From Sclerotiophoma versabilis (Eukaryota > Ascomycota > Dothideomycetes > Pleosporales > Didymellaceae): a stretch of 64,000 nucleotides of DNA. The stretch spans positions 744,001-808,000 of the forward strand of contig JAAROD010000054.1 of assembly GCA_012274445.1 (NCBI GenBank), read 5' to 3'. The translations under genes were made by a program, and so were the position numbers. The notes beneath the pieces are model-generated. The model did no database searches. It worked only from the letters and a program-made list of their open reading frames with translations, and had not been told where the DNA came from. Below are positions 32,501 to 43,431 of the stretch, piece by piece. Each line of letters starts with the position of its first letter. Position 1 is the first letter of the stretch.

Positions 32501-35500
32501 TTGAATAATGACAGATCTAGAAAAAAACAGCAGCAAGTATGTCACTGCACAATTCTCGTACGCCGTATCTGCGTGCAGCTGTCAACGAACATGATTTGCC
32601 ACTTATGCTCACTTTGACAGAACAGGTGGAAACTCTCTTCTACCGATCTCCAGCGTCCCCCGGAATCTTGGACCGGAAACGGTGGGGCACGCGGTATCCC
32701 CACCATCTCAATTGTTGGAGTATGGTCTAGTCGGAGCAAATTCCAACTTCATCAGCCTTTGCGAGCTAATTATCGGTCTCAATCTCGTAACGGCATGCCG
32801 TTGTCGCGGAGAATAAACCTTCCATTACGAAGCATCAAGATATCATTTTGAACAGGCCTTTCCTGAAGCAGTATCTAGGCCTCCCATACATGCAGCTTGC
32901 AGCTGGTCTAATAAGTTCGCGCGGGAATACGACTAGTTGCAGGCTTCAACCAAGTTTTTTATCTCATTACGGCAGATCTCTGCTAACGTCGGTAGGCCAC
33001 CCGTATGGATATCTCCTTTGGGAACGCTCCGGATCCAAGTCCCTTTTGGGACAATCAGGTCTACAAGCACCTTAGAGACACACGGTTCTGCACGTTTTCG
33101 CCAAGCTCAGCACATTTGCTACTACACATTTGCTACTACACATCTTTGGTTGTGGAAGAGACAATATCAACGGGCAGTCTATGGGGGTCTGGGTACACTA
33201 CTCACTACGACATAGCTCAGCATGGGCTTCATATGCTATGTCGCGGCTGAAGGTCAATTTGGACAATTTGGGGAGTAACAAAAGTATCTGATCAGCCCTG
33301 GATATACTTTCCGCTGATGTTTCCTAAGCACCTTGTACGTCAGAAACTTTCTGTCGCATGTCACGCAACTCTCGTGTGTCACAGTAACATCATTGACGCA
33401 CCCCATATCTCTGAAAGCTTAACAGGCGGTTGCTCCCTAGGTTCGAGTCGTCCTGCAGATACAAGTCCAGAAGTTAAAATTGACGTCGAAAATACTGCCA
33501 GGCAAGGCTGAGACACTATATTGACCTGTTTAGTCAATTTGACCATCGGTAGCTGATCCAGCAGACAAATATGGTTTACTCAAACTTAACGATACATGCA
33601 CTCGTCTCACCAAGCATGTAACCAGAAGTACAACGACACGCAGCAGCGTGGTAGCTTGTGGTCCACGCGGTGAACGTTACTGTTCCTCGTGCTCGGTCTC
33701 ACAGCTGTGTCTACAGCAGATGCAGCACCACATACCATGTACGGGGGTGTCTGCTTGCGAAGTCAGCTACCATGAATAATATCCAGGCTATGGCAGAAGC
33801 ATCGGCTAACTTTGAGGATATGTTCAATATGTCGATGCCCCAACCCAAGTCGGAGACTAGAGTCACTTGCGAACGTAGTTTCATATAACACATATGGCAT
33901 ATCAGGTTTCTATCATTCACTCCCAACCATTGGATATAGCACAGATCACGGATGAGCTATGTCTACGCGTAAGTCAAAGAGCTTGTGAAATGACGAGCTT
34001 GTACTCGCTTCATACATGTCTACATCGGCAAGCCGAATGCCCGTTGTCTCTGCGGCTCTCGGTATGCCGAAACAGTGAAAGGTCATCCCAAGGCCCAAAA
34101 TCTTGGTTGTGGAGCAAGCTTACTTTCGCTCCTCAGTTCCCCACTTGTCAACATACTCTCAGGCATCCAGCTTGTGCTGGTGGAGCAGACAGCGCACGGG
34201 CAAAATACTGCAAGCGTAGGCCAAGGGACGACATGAACTACTGCACCGTGCCGTTCATGGTTTAACAGTGTGCTTCGTCAGAAGACGCACGTGATTTCTT
34301 GGTGTATGCCACCTAATAGAGAATTTGCTGTTCATCAGATGCCCAGCAATGCGTGACTGGTCAACTTCAATCTTCTTTCGTTTCGAGGCGCACCTTGTTC
34401 ATTGCTAATCTAGCTATCAGCCGTTCAAGACCCAAAAACGGCTTCGCCCTCCCGCACTCACGTGGTTGGCAACCCAGATACATGCAAAGATGCAATGCAA
34501 ATCTCGCCTACGGAGATCAACGCTACCGCTGTGCACTGCAACGCAAATACGTCTAGTCTAAGCCCGCGAATAGGTTGTTATTCCGCTGCACCACCTCCAG
34601 TCAGCACGGCGCCTTTCACGCTGTACACAAGGCTCGCCTATGCATTCCCCTGTTCCAGCGCTTTCCCCTGTCTGTCACAGCCCACAGCAACAGCCGTATC
34701 GATTGGACGTCGCACAACGCTCTCGATCCCACGTTCCGCTTGTTACGGACTTTGAAGGATGTAATGACCTGCACGCCAACACGACACGAGCTCAACAGCT
34801 ACCCAAGATAGCATGACAAGACCAGACATAGGTATGAGCATTGGTGTTCTTGTTGTGTACCCGTCTCGTTATCTGATTGCGGGTTTGCCCCTCGTTTCTC
34901 TGAATGTTATTAACTTCAGTTCTTGTCAAGTCTGACCCGCTCAGATGTAATCTTCAGCGCCCTGCACTTCGTCCATTCCTAGACACAGCTATGATGCTGG
35001 GATATATCTAGTGCCTTTATGCTGACAATGCAACACACGTACTGCGAACATGAACAAACCGGCACTCAGGAATTTTAGTCAGGCAATAGATCGCACAGCA
35101 TACGAGAGATTCTTGTTAAACTCTCTCCTGCATTATGCTCCTGCCCTACCGTTCGGCAAGCTGCGCGCCAGCAACGCCCTTCGTGCTCTTGTGAGCCACA
35201 AGTATTAAGAAGGCATGTTCAGTTTGACTGCTAGCGCGCTTCTGCTCTGTTTCTGCGGCTAGCGGCTCGACTCCAGCAAGAAGCAGTGAACTCCGCTATC
35301 TTGCTCCTCTTCCTTCCGACTTTCCCCTCTTGCCATGGCAGCCACCCGGCGTTTACCCAGCATCGTAGCCTGCCACATCACGCACTTGCAAGAAGCGCAT
35401 TGCGCCTCCTACCATCGTATCATCAGTCGAGAACCTGACCTACGTTTGTAGCGCGGCTAAGCGGCATATTCAGTCGCTTACGTCGTGTTAGGCTTCAAAA

Positions 35501-37499
35501 TCGCCAAGTACGCGTTTCTTATCGACGGACATGGGTCCGGAGTCCGGAGTCGGCAAATGGCATCGTGGACGTCGCGGCCACGGTCTATGGAGTTATTGTG
35601 TTTCAGACCATCAGTCCATGAGATCTGGCCTGAGTAGTGCGGCTCAGAATTTGCGTGGGTCCAAGTGTATGCTAGCGGAGGGCCCCGAGAGCAACTTCAC
35701 GACATCGATATTGATGTCAAAGATGTGTCCACAAATTCGTGTTCGTGCTGCCGCTGTCTGGTAGTGCCGTGGCAATGCAACCATCGGCAACCTTGTTCCC
35801 AGCTGAGTAATTGCGCGGGATTCAGACGCCGCGGCGCGACAACGGCAATTGCAGGGAAGAACCTCAAACCTACGAATCCATTTTGTTGTCTGGAGAACGA
35901 GGGGTTTGGGGCAAACAGATGTAGAGGTACATTCTGTACCCCAATGTAGAGTACATGAATGCGGACGGGTGCAGGATTCAAGTTGCAGTTCATGCAGGGC
36001 GGCTTCGAAAAGTGGATTGCAGATGCTGTTGAGCAAAGGCAGCTAACGCTTACAGTGCCCGTTGAGTGAGCCTCATCAGCACGATCAGCACGTTTGCCTT
36101 AGACACTTTCTTATCATCGATCTTCATGTCTACAACACGCCATTCTCGAGACAGGGTAGAAATGTCTTGGGGAGAAGGATTGGTAGGGGAAAAAAGTAAA
36201 TCGTGCGATGAGCTGACCGCGCCTGAGTTTGCCTCGATACGAACGCTGTGCAATGCAAGGCTTCCGCGGGGTCACGCAAGACACGGAAACTCCCCGCGGC
36301 ATAGGAAGTGCGTGGAGTACATTCGGAGATGTCATGGCGATCCGGCCCGTGGACTATTCGTATCGCAGACTGCATGTCTACTAATACGACGGTGCGCAGT
36401 TCCAAGCGAGTCAATCTATACTTTAGATGCTGCCTTTCTGTGTGGATGCACTGGCGTATACAGCTAACTCATATTCCAGTACAGTTTCTACATGGTAGCC
36501 GTTACTGACATACGCATCTATGTTGGCTTAGCATTCTTTTCTCGCAAAAAAATTAAAAAAATTAAAAATAGCACACGAGCTACGACATTATTGTGTTAGC
36601 ATCAACAACTCGGTGTAAGGGTCGTTCTTGTGAAGCTAGAAGGCAGTAGCAAGGACGTGCTGTTCTCGTGTTGACTTTTCTGTAACCGAACTGGAAACGG
36701 ATTGGAGTATTTGGCTTTTGAACTGCACTAAAGAAACATGAACTCAGCTCAGAAATCTTTTGGGAACTTTGCAAGAAAAGGTAGTGGTACACTTTTTGAG
36801 GGTCGAAGTGCAGAAGATGCATACGCATTGACCCCAATCCAATACATGTCGATCACATACCTAGTTGTGAAAGCAGCTTAAACTTGCTAGAACGATTGAA
36901 GGAAAGGGAGAAACGCGACAGATAGTGCGAAACATATTTGAAGGAACTGCGATGTCAAAATGTCCCTAGGTATAAGGGCTCGCTTGGTCAGTTGGCAGCG
37001 AACTTATGGTGCTACCACTCATCTCTCAAGAGCTACGTTAGATATAAACGAACAAACTTCTGCTTTGCCATATGCATCAATCTATGTGGTTACAACATGT
37101 TGCACTTGGCATACCAAGAAACCAGAGCATGCTTTCCAGGACGCCTCCACGCAATACAGCTCGATCAAGGAGTTGTTATTGTGGGTTGCATGCGCGTAAG
37201 TTTTGATAAAGCGATCCCTCTCAATCCTCGATAGTTCTTCATCTAAATACATAAACCAAATGTAGCAACATTTAAAGAAGCATCGCATTATCCAGCAAAC
37301 ACTACAGGTAGCTAACAGTAGATGATAAATCAACCCTCAAGTCTTGTGTTGAGTTTCTAATAGCCGAGCTGTTGGCTGCATCTGCCTAACGCCTCGCTCA
37401 GCTCAAACTCCACGGACACCTCCAGTGTCCAGGGCTGATGTAGATCTTAATAACCAAACCATAACAACAGTAATCCCACAAAGCAAGAAGTAAGATCCG
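32501..37499. other. Gene-poor intergenic region
   Basis: About 5 kb with no supported gene. Frames are short. I see no transposase, reverse transcriptase or terminal repeat. A 14-base unit is tandemly repeated at 33112-33139 and an A-rich tract lies near 36545-36570. Confidence 0.45.
33112..33143. repeat. Tandem repeat, 14-bp unit, two copies
   Basis: The unit ACATTTGCTACTAC occurs twice in a row and is followed by a partial third copy (ACAT). Confidence 0.7.
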
Positions 37500-37748
37500 T
37501 CACAACTCATTTACCTGCTCATTTGACGTCCGTATCCTTGGAGCTCCTGTGGGCACTTGAGTGTGTGTCGCAGAAGGCTCGACTGTCATGCATGCCTTGC
37601 CGGCCATGAGATCTGTGGTGTGCATTGGCTTCTTTGCCCAAAAGTCATCGTTGTCTCCGGAGACTTTCTGATATGCGTGGGGTGTCGCGATGGTCACAGC
37701 TAGTACGGCTAGCAGAAGGGAAGTAAAGGACGTTTTTATGCCAGGCAT
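37500..37748 (-). CDS. Possible small secreted protein
   Basis: An 82-residue frame begins at 37748 with MPGIKTSFTSLLLAVLAVTIATPHAYQ. This is a basic start, a hydrophobic core and a polar end: a convincing signal peptide. The remainder is hydrophilic with one cysteine and no motif known to me. Its last codons (EQ|GTAAAT) form a possible intron donor, so the annotated stop at 37500-37502 may not be the true end. The open frame extends upstream to 37940, but that would hide the signal peptide. Chance cannot be excluded. Confidence 0.4.
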   Translation of the reverse strand: MPGIKTSFTSLLLAVLAVTIATPHAYQKVSGDNDDFWAKKPMHTTDLMAGKACMTVEPSATHTQVPTGAPRIRTSNEQVNEL

Positions 37749-38223
37749 ACTTCGAGGCCGATAAGGAAAGGTGTGGCTGTAGGTGCTTGAACAATTTCCT
37801 CGCAAGGAATGACAAAGAGGACCCAGATATCTGCTCAAAGAGTTGTATTGTTGTGGGGTTCTAAGAATTTTGATCGTCTGTTGCGGCGTAGGGTATTTAG
37901 TAACAGCAAGGGAGTAAGAGTGGCTGCGAATGAACGGCAATAGGATTATGGGCAGAGAGGCTGTAAGACATCGAGCAAGGTAACTTGATATCTACCTTGC
38001 TTGATAGTAACCACATCATGAATGACGTTCGATCGGACCGTCGCCGTACGAAGTGAGGGCTGTGAAGCACGTTGAGTAGTGCCTCCCCTTATTGGCCTAC
38101 AAGCTTGGGTGATCGACAGGGCCGTTCACTTTAGTGCCGAGGTGCTTGCTTCAACGCGTCTTCCTGCAGTTGCACGCGACACTTTTATACAGCGGCTCGA
38201 CTACAGTCCAAACTGTGTACACG
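37749..38223. other. Intergenic between the secreted-protein candidate and APC15
   Basis: Divergent promoter space; nothing else is recognised. Confidence 0.45.
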
Positions 38224-39449
38224 ATGCTGTCGCTGCCACTGATCGCTCCGCGGGCGGTATGTATACCTAAATTGGCCTTGAGATCAAAACAAACATTTTG
38301 GAATTATTGTACTGCGTCAACTCAAGCCTGCAATACATACAAGTGCAATTGTACAGCTGCTGACAGACACACCAGGACGCCAGTCTCTGGCCTTCCCACC
38401 ACGCGACCAACCCTTCCCCCTCAGACGACCTCTCGACTTCCCCTCCAAACGCTCCAGCACATCAACAAGCCCAGCAACGGCGTCCAACCCACCGAACATC
38501 CACCCTCCTCGCAACCCTTACCCAAGATGAGAACACCTTCGAGCAGCGCAAAGCAAACGTGCAACGCTTCGGTGCAGGCTGGATCCGGCCGCCGGGTGTC
38601 ACCAAAACGCTGCAAGCAATCACAGACGAGGAGCTTGAGAAACAGGAGCAGGAACTCATGGCGCGCCGAGAGCAGGTCATGATGGACCTTGCCGCAGCCC
38701 AGCAGGAAGCCGCGAACGCTGAAGAAAGGCAGAATAGAGAAGAAATAGAGGAGAACATAGAGATGGAGGAGGAGAGGGATCTGGACGACGATGTGCCTGA
38801 GGCGGAGGCGAGCGCGAGCGAGCTCTCTGCGAGCGATGTTTCAAGCAACGCTTCGAGTGATGAGGAAGGTAGCGTGTCTGACACAGAAGATGGGGCACGA
38901 GAACAGGAGAGCATACCCTTCAACGAGGACTCGTTCATTGAGGGGAGTATGGTCGAGGCAGAGGTCAGCGCTATGCTAGAGCAAGAAGAGGCAGAGATGG
39001 CAGGCGTGCTACAGGACGAGCGAGATCTGGACGACGACATACCGGAGGCGGGGAGCTATGAGCACACCGACTCTGAGCTGGAAGAGTCGAGCGACGACGA
39101 CGCAGCCAGCCGACCGCCTGGATTCAGCTCGGTGAGGACAACACGTTCGACAAGACGGAGCTCTGGATTCCAAAGCGCAAGACGTACCTCTGGTAGGCGC
39201 AGTTCCGGGCGACGCAGTTCAGGGCTTCCCAGCACGGCAGGCGCAAGGCAAAGCGTCAGTTTCGGACAGAGCATAGGGCGAGGTATCGATCTAGGTGCAA
39301 GTCTGGGTAATGGGCGCAGCAGCTTTGGTATCGATGGCAGCAGTTCCATTCTCGAAGGAAGCTCGTTCCTTAGGAGCTCGCCAGCTGCACAGAGAACAAA
39401 TCTAAGAGACCAGTTCCTAAGAGCTGCGAGAGGTGGACAGAGAGGATGA
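38224..39449 (+). CDS. APC15: Anaphase-promoting complex subunit 15 (Apc15/Mnd2) homologue
   Basis: Subunit of the APC/C ubiquitin ligase linked to mitotic-checkpoint-complex turnover. A tiny first exon (38224-38256, MLSLPLIAPRA) splices to 38367-39449 (THQDASLWPSHH...), giving 371 residues. The N-terminal MLSLPLI..R....LW pattern and the segment TFEQRKANVQRFGAGWIRPPGV are the fungal Apc15 signature at about residues 60-85. A coiled coil rich in Glu/Gln follows. An acidic region then contains the family motif RDLDDDIPEAGSYEHTD, preceded by a second imperfect copy (RDLDDDVPEAEASAS). The Ser/Arg/Gly-rich tail (about 230-371) is likely disordered. The ATG in the open frame at 38559 is not the start, since conserved residues precede it. 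Confidence 0.85.
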
Positions 39450-39883
39450 AGTGAGGCGATGATGTTGCACGATTGAATGAAGTTACGATTACACACTGTA
39501 GAACTAGCGAGGAGGTATTTGCATATACCCTGCCTCCGCATCGATTGAAAGGAAGTCAAATCGAACAATAAAGCACGCATGCATCTCTCTACCACAAAAG
39601 GCCCCAGTCCAGTCCACTTCAGTACCCCATCTGAGGATCCAGTATGCTACCAGTTTTACCACTAGGCTAAAAAAAATGCGCAAGAAAATATAAAAACTTT
39701 CGGCTGCTTGTGTGAGAACAGTGAATCCAGAGGTCTTCAGCCGACTCTTCGGGCGCTCCGAGTGCGCGGTCCACAGGTGAGGTATTGGATATGTATTCGT
39801 CGCGTATTTTGCAGGAACAGGCCAGGGAACATCTTGTCTTCTTTCCGATCAGCTCCAGCGTCTAATGGGAATTAGATCGTAGT
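39450..39883. other. Intergenic downstream of APC15
   Basis: APC15 3' UTR and spacer. A tRNA-like A-box stretch near 39610-39670 on the minus strand was examined and rejected. Confidence 0.45.
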
Positions 39884-40279
39884 TCAGTTATCTGCGTCAG
39901 AAACATCGGACCCATTGGCAGTGGCGCTCGGGGTAGGTGAGACTGGCACTGACGCCTTTTCGGTCAATCTAGGAGGATCTTCTTCATTAATCTTGAACCC
40001 AGTCGATGCATCAGCGGCACTGGCACCAGAGCCTATGGCGTTGTCGCAAGGGATGGTGAAAATGGCATCGAGAAAGGGACATCGATTTATGAAATAAACC
40101 ACGATGAATGTTTGAAGACAATTTGGTTTGAGTGGAAAATGCAGTATGCATACATGTATGTGTGCAAATGTAGAATGTGTAGGATAATGAAGAAAGAAGT
40201 GAGCAACAAACCTATTTCTATCTGTTTTCGAAGTTCGTTCCGTTGTGAATTTAATTTGCTTGCCTTTTTGGGAATGCAT
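39884..40279 (-). CDS. Doubtful ORF with coding-like acidic C-terminus
   Basis: A 131-residue frame has a low-quality N-terminal half. Its C-terminal half looks like normal protein-coding sequence (SAADASTGFKINEEDPPRLTEK, ending NGSDVSDADN). It may be a terminal exon of an unresolved small gene between APC15 and NDUFA8, or chance. No family is recognised. Confidence 0.2.
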   Translation of the reverse strand: MHSQKGKQIKFTTERTSKTDRNRFVAHFFLHYPTHSTFAHIHVCILHFPLKPNCLQTFIVVYFINRCPFLDAIFTIPCDNAIGSGASAADASTGFKINEEDPPRLTEKASVPVSPTPSATANGSDVSDADN

Positions 40280-40446
40280 AAGCCTACAAGGTGACGGCTA
40301 CCTCCAGTGTGTCGCGGACATTCCGCTATTCAACCGCAGATACTATAGCACTGTATCTCTGCAACGTGAGCAGAATTACCCTACTTGGAACTGCAGCTTC
40401 AACTTCAAATTTCTTGATTGTCATTTCCCGGGTAATATGTACAGAA

Positions 40447-41062
40447 CTAGTGGGTAGCAAAAGTGTTCTTCGTCCTCAGGTGGACAGGTGTCACGCCCTT
40501 TGGTGTATCTGGAATCGTCTTCTCGAGTGACTGCTCTGGTCAGAAATAAAACAGCAGCCATGATGGACTCATACTCACCAGCTTGTCGAATACGCACTTG
40601 TTCAGCCTCCGCTCCTCCGACCTGCAGTTCCAGAGCTGCTGGTTGTGGTTCTCGAGGCACTGCCAGTGGCTGCGGAACTGGTCGAGGCACTCCTTGTTGA
40701 TGTCGCTGATGCTGTAAACTGTCAGCACTTCTTCCAACCCGCTAAAAATGGTCCTTCTTACACGCTCGCCGCACACCTGGTGACCTTGCGGCCCTCCTTC
40801 ATGCACTCAAGCTCTCCCCGGCCGTTGGCTTCGGTCTTGCACATCATGTAGTCATCGTTGTAAGCTTTGCATCGCGCACCGATGAAGAATGAGGCGCTGA
40901 GAAGAGGCGCAGAACTGGCTCCTAGCTCCTTGACCTTAGGGATGTCGTCAGGCAGAGGGGTGGTATCGATGAGGGCTTGCTGGTTGAAGCTGCGCAATGT
41001 TAGTACCCGAACTTTGCCATGGATCCATAGAGAGAAGTGTACCGGGGCTGACGCGACGACAT
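40447..41062 (-). CDS. NADH:ubiquinone oxidoreductase NDUFA8-type (20.8 kDa) subunit
   Basis: Accessory subunit of respiratory complex I with twin Cys-rich CHCH motifs, on the intermembrane-space side. Four exons keep frame: 41062-41043 (MSSRQPR), 40989-40762, 40711-40579 and 40530-40447, for 154 residues. Family landmarks are PLPDDIPKVKELGASSAPLLSASFFIGARC, YNDDYMMCKTEANGRGELECMKEGRKVTRC and FRSHWQCLENHNQQLWNCR..E..LNKCVF. The end TPVHLRT resembles Neurospora NUO-20.8. All expected cysteines are present. The gene is divergent from NUP57, with 375 bases between start codons that must include both promoters. Confidence 0.93.
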
Positions 41063-41437
41063 TGTGGATGTGAGGTGCCAATGGCAGGCGAAATGCTCCC
41101 AAACTGATCTGAGGTTGGAGCTGGTGGTCGTCACTGCACTTTCGGAGTCGCAGGCCTTGGCGCGTAAGGTCGGATTTCTGCACTCTGATTGGGTGCTTCC
41201 CTGAAGCTTTCAATAATCGACAAAGCAGTCTGCGCCCAAACACAGCACCCATTGCGGGTTTCACATCACCGCAACGCCGTGCGCAAACCTCGAACCCACT
41301 TTCACTGTCGACATGCAGACTGATTGAGCGTTTGCCTCCGTCACTACTACGTCCACCCTTCGTCGCTCAGCGCGTGCTTGAAGCGCGTTTACGCATAAAC
41401 ATCCCACGAACGCGCCTTCTTGGATCCGTCCGCCAAC

Positions 41438-42851
41438 ATGTCCTTCAGCTTTGGAAACACTGGAGGAGAGAAGAAGACGGGCACACTGTTTGGAAGTACG
41501 ACTGCGCCAGCTGGAGGTCTTTTTGGCGGTTCGTTGCAACAACCACAGCAGTCGAATGCTGCGGCACCCAGCGCGTTCGGCGCCAGCATGGCAGCACCTC
41601 AAGCTGGCGGTCTCTTTGGCTCAACTCAGCAGCAGCCGCAACAGGGTACTGGATCCAGCCTGTTCGGTGGAGCGCTAGGTCAGAATCAGCCCCAGCAGCA
41701 ACAACCACAACAACCACAACAACAGACCTCAAGCCTGTGGGGTCAGACGCAAACACAACAGCAACAACAGCCCCAACAGCCCCAACAGCCCCAACAGCCC
41801 CAACAGCCCCAACAACAGCAGCAACAACAGTTTAGTAATACCTTGTTCGGGTCTTCACTGCAACCTGCGCCAGGCTTGAACCCCGTCCAGGCGCAGAGTA
41901 TCCAGCAGACTCGCGATGGGCTTCCTCAACTGCGACAATCGACAGCTCAGCCGTATGCTGGTGCTTCGATCACCGGTCACCGTATGTAAACTGTCCGGCC
42001 TCTCACTCCATGGCTAATTGGGAACAGGCGAGAAGTCTGTCCAGCAACAAATTCAGGTGCTAAACGGCAAATGGGACCCTGAGAACCCCGACTGCGTCTT
42101 CCAGTATTACTTCTACAACTCCGTCAAGCCCGAAGAAGCGCCATTTTACGGGCCTCAACCGGGAGAGGATGAGAGGAAATGGGAAGAGGCTCTGTCGAAG
42201 AAGCCTGCCCCCGGCGCCATCCCTGTACTGGCCCGCGGTTTCGAACAGGTAGCAGAGCGCATACGCCAGCAGCAGGTGGCTGTGACTGCACTTCGAACGC
42301 GTCTCCATGAGATCAACAACAGTCTGTCGGTACTGAAGGATACTCACGAGCTGAACGTTGCATCACGCATCACCGAGGCGAAGCGAAAGCACATTGTATT
42401 CACACAGCGGACACTAGCTCTGGCAACAAAGGTGCAAATCCTGAGAAACCGAGGATATGTAATGGATACACAAGAAGAGGAGCTAAGGAAGAAGCTTGTC
42501 GAGCTCGAGAAGAAAACCTTCGACCCTGTACTTGGAGGGAGACAGGAAGAGATCTGGGCGCGCATGTCAGGCGTGCGCGAAAGGGCGCGGATATTGCAAG
42601 AGGAGACGGAGAAGCTGGGCAAGAACATTGAGAGTCAGCAGAATGGCGAGCTGCTTTCAGAAGAAGATCAGAAGGCGCTGGAGAAGGTAGGTTCATTGCA
42701 TGTCTACACTAAATACATAGACTAACATCAGACGCAGCTCCTGAAAGACTACGACAGACAGCTCGAACACCTCAAGAAATGGGTCGACGACACAAAGCAA
42801 GAGTACGATGAGTACGAGAAGGTTCAAGAGCAGAAGCCAGCGAGGCGATAA
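41438..42851 (+). CDS. NUP57: FG nucleoporin Nup57 (Nup54 family)
   Basis: Component of the central-channel Nup62 subcomplex of the nuclear pore. Three exons (41438-41981, 42028-42686, 42738-42851) give 438 residues. Residues 1-180 are an FG region with GLFG/SLFG repeats (GGLFG, SSLFGG, NTLFGSS) and Gln/Pro-rich linkers. The conserved alpha/beta segment follows (KSVQQQIQVLNGKWDPENPDCVFQYYFYN cut at NGKWDPENP for recognition; EAPFYGPQPGEDERKWEEAL). Then come long heptad-like helices to the end (about residues 260-435), used for trimer formation with Nup62/Nsp1 and Nup58/Nup49 partners. The start is the first ATG in frame with good context (CCAACATGTC). Confidence 0.93.
41771..41815. repeat. 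9-bp minisatellite in NUP57 coding PQQ repeats
   Basis: Four perfect copies of CCCCAACAG plus a fifth with one change encode a Pro-Gln-Gln run in the FG linker. The unit is a multiple of three, so length change would keep frame. Confidence 0.85.
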
Positions 42852-43181
42852 GCATAGAACGTTGGCATGTACGATTGGAAGAGCACTCATCAATCGTCTC
42901 ATTGACGAAAAGTTTGGCATTGCGGGATACCACATCGTGGCTCATCAAGCCCATAGCATAAAGTCTAATGCCATTGCTTGCTCCATGTTGCCTACGAATC
43001 TGCCGTGATCCAAATAGGGTCTTATGTATCACTCATTCCACCGCACATGTCCATCAAGACCCATCATCGTGTTATACAGGCGCTTGTTTCCAGAGTCCAT
43101 CTACGATACAGATGGGACGAACGCCGACTGAATTATTATACAGATGCTGCAAGAACTCTTCGTTCCGGTGGTGTCAATCGA
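42852..43181. other. Convergent 3' region NUP57/TOM5
   Basis: Both neighbouring genes end here; 330 bases of 3' UTR and spacer. Confidence 0.5.
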
Positions 43182-43431
43182 TTAGATGAGCTTGTAGACG
43201 TAGTCAACCAAGAACGGCGCTGCAGTATCATTAGCATTTACACACCTCCACCAGATCAAATCATAGAGACGTACAGAGGTACAGCACAACAGCTGACGCG
43301 GCTGTCCACTTGATGTCGGTCATGGTCTGCGCCTCGGCGCGCTCGAGCTCCTGCTTAGACGGCTGGGGTGGTGCTACACATCCGTCAGTTAGAGCCCAGC
43401 TTCCTGAACTGTCGGACTCACCTCCGAACAT
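43182..43431 (-). CDS. TOM5: TOM5, small subunit of the mitochondrial import receptor complex
   Basis: Three tiny exons (43431-43422, 43373-43275, 43219-43182) splice in frame to a 48-residue protein starting MFGAPPQPSKQELERAEAQ, followed by a single tail-anchor span (WTAASAVVLYLSPFLVDYV) and ending YKLI. The MFG start, the acidic/basic amphipathic cytosolic segment and the Y-L-SPF-V-D-V pattern match fungal Tom5, which helps pass precursors to Tom40 in the outer membrane. Both introns have standard ends (GTGAGT...TAG, GTACGT...CAG). The unspliced DNA has no open frame of notable length, so the gene is easily missed. Confidence 0.85.

Noticed and set aside
38462..39040. 192-codon minus-strand frame over APC15
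   Set aside because: Ser-rich antisense reading of the acidic coding sequence; the plus strand has the family signature.
39600..39675. tRNA-like stretch on the minus strand (TAGCCTAGTGG A-box-like word and GGTAGCA)
   Set aside because: No B-box (GGTTCGAnTCC), no seven-base acceptor pairing and no foldable anticodon arm could be found.
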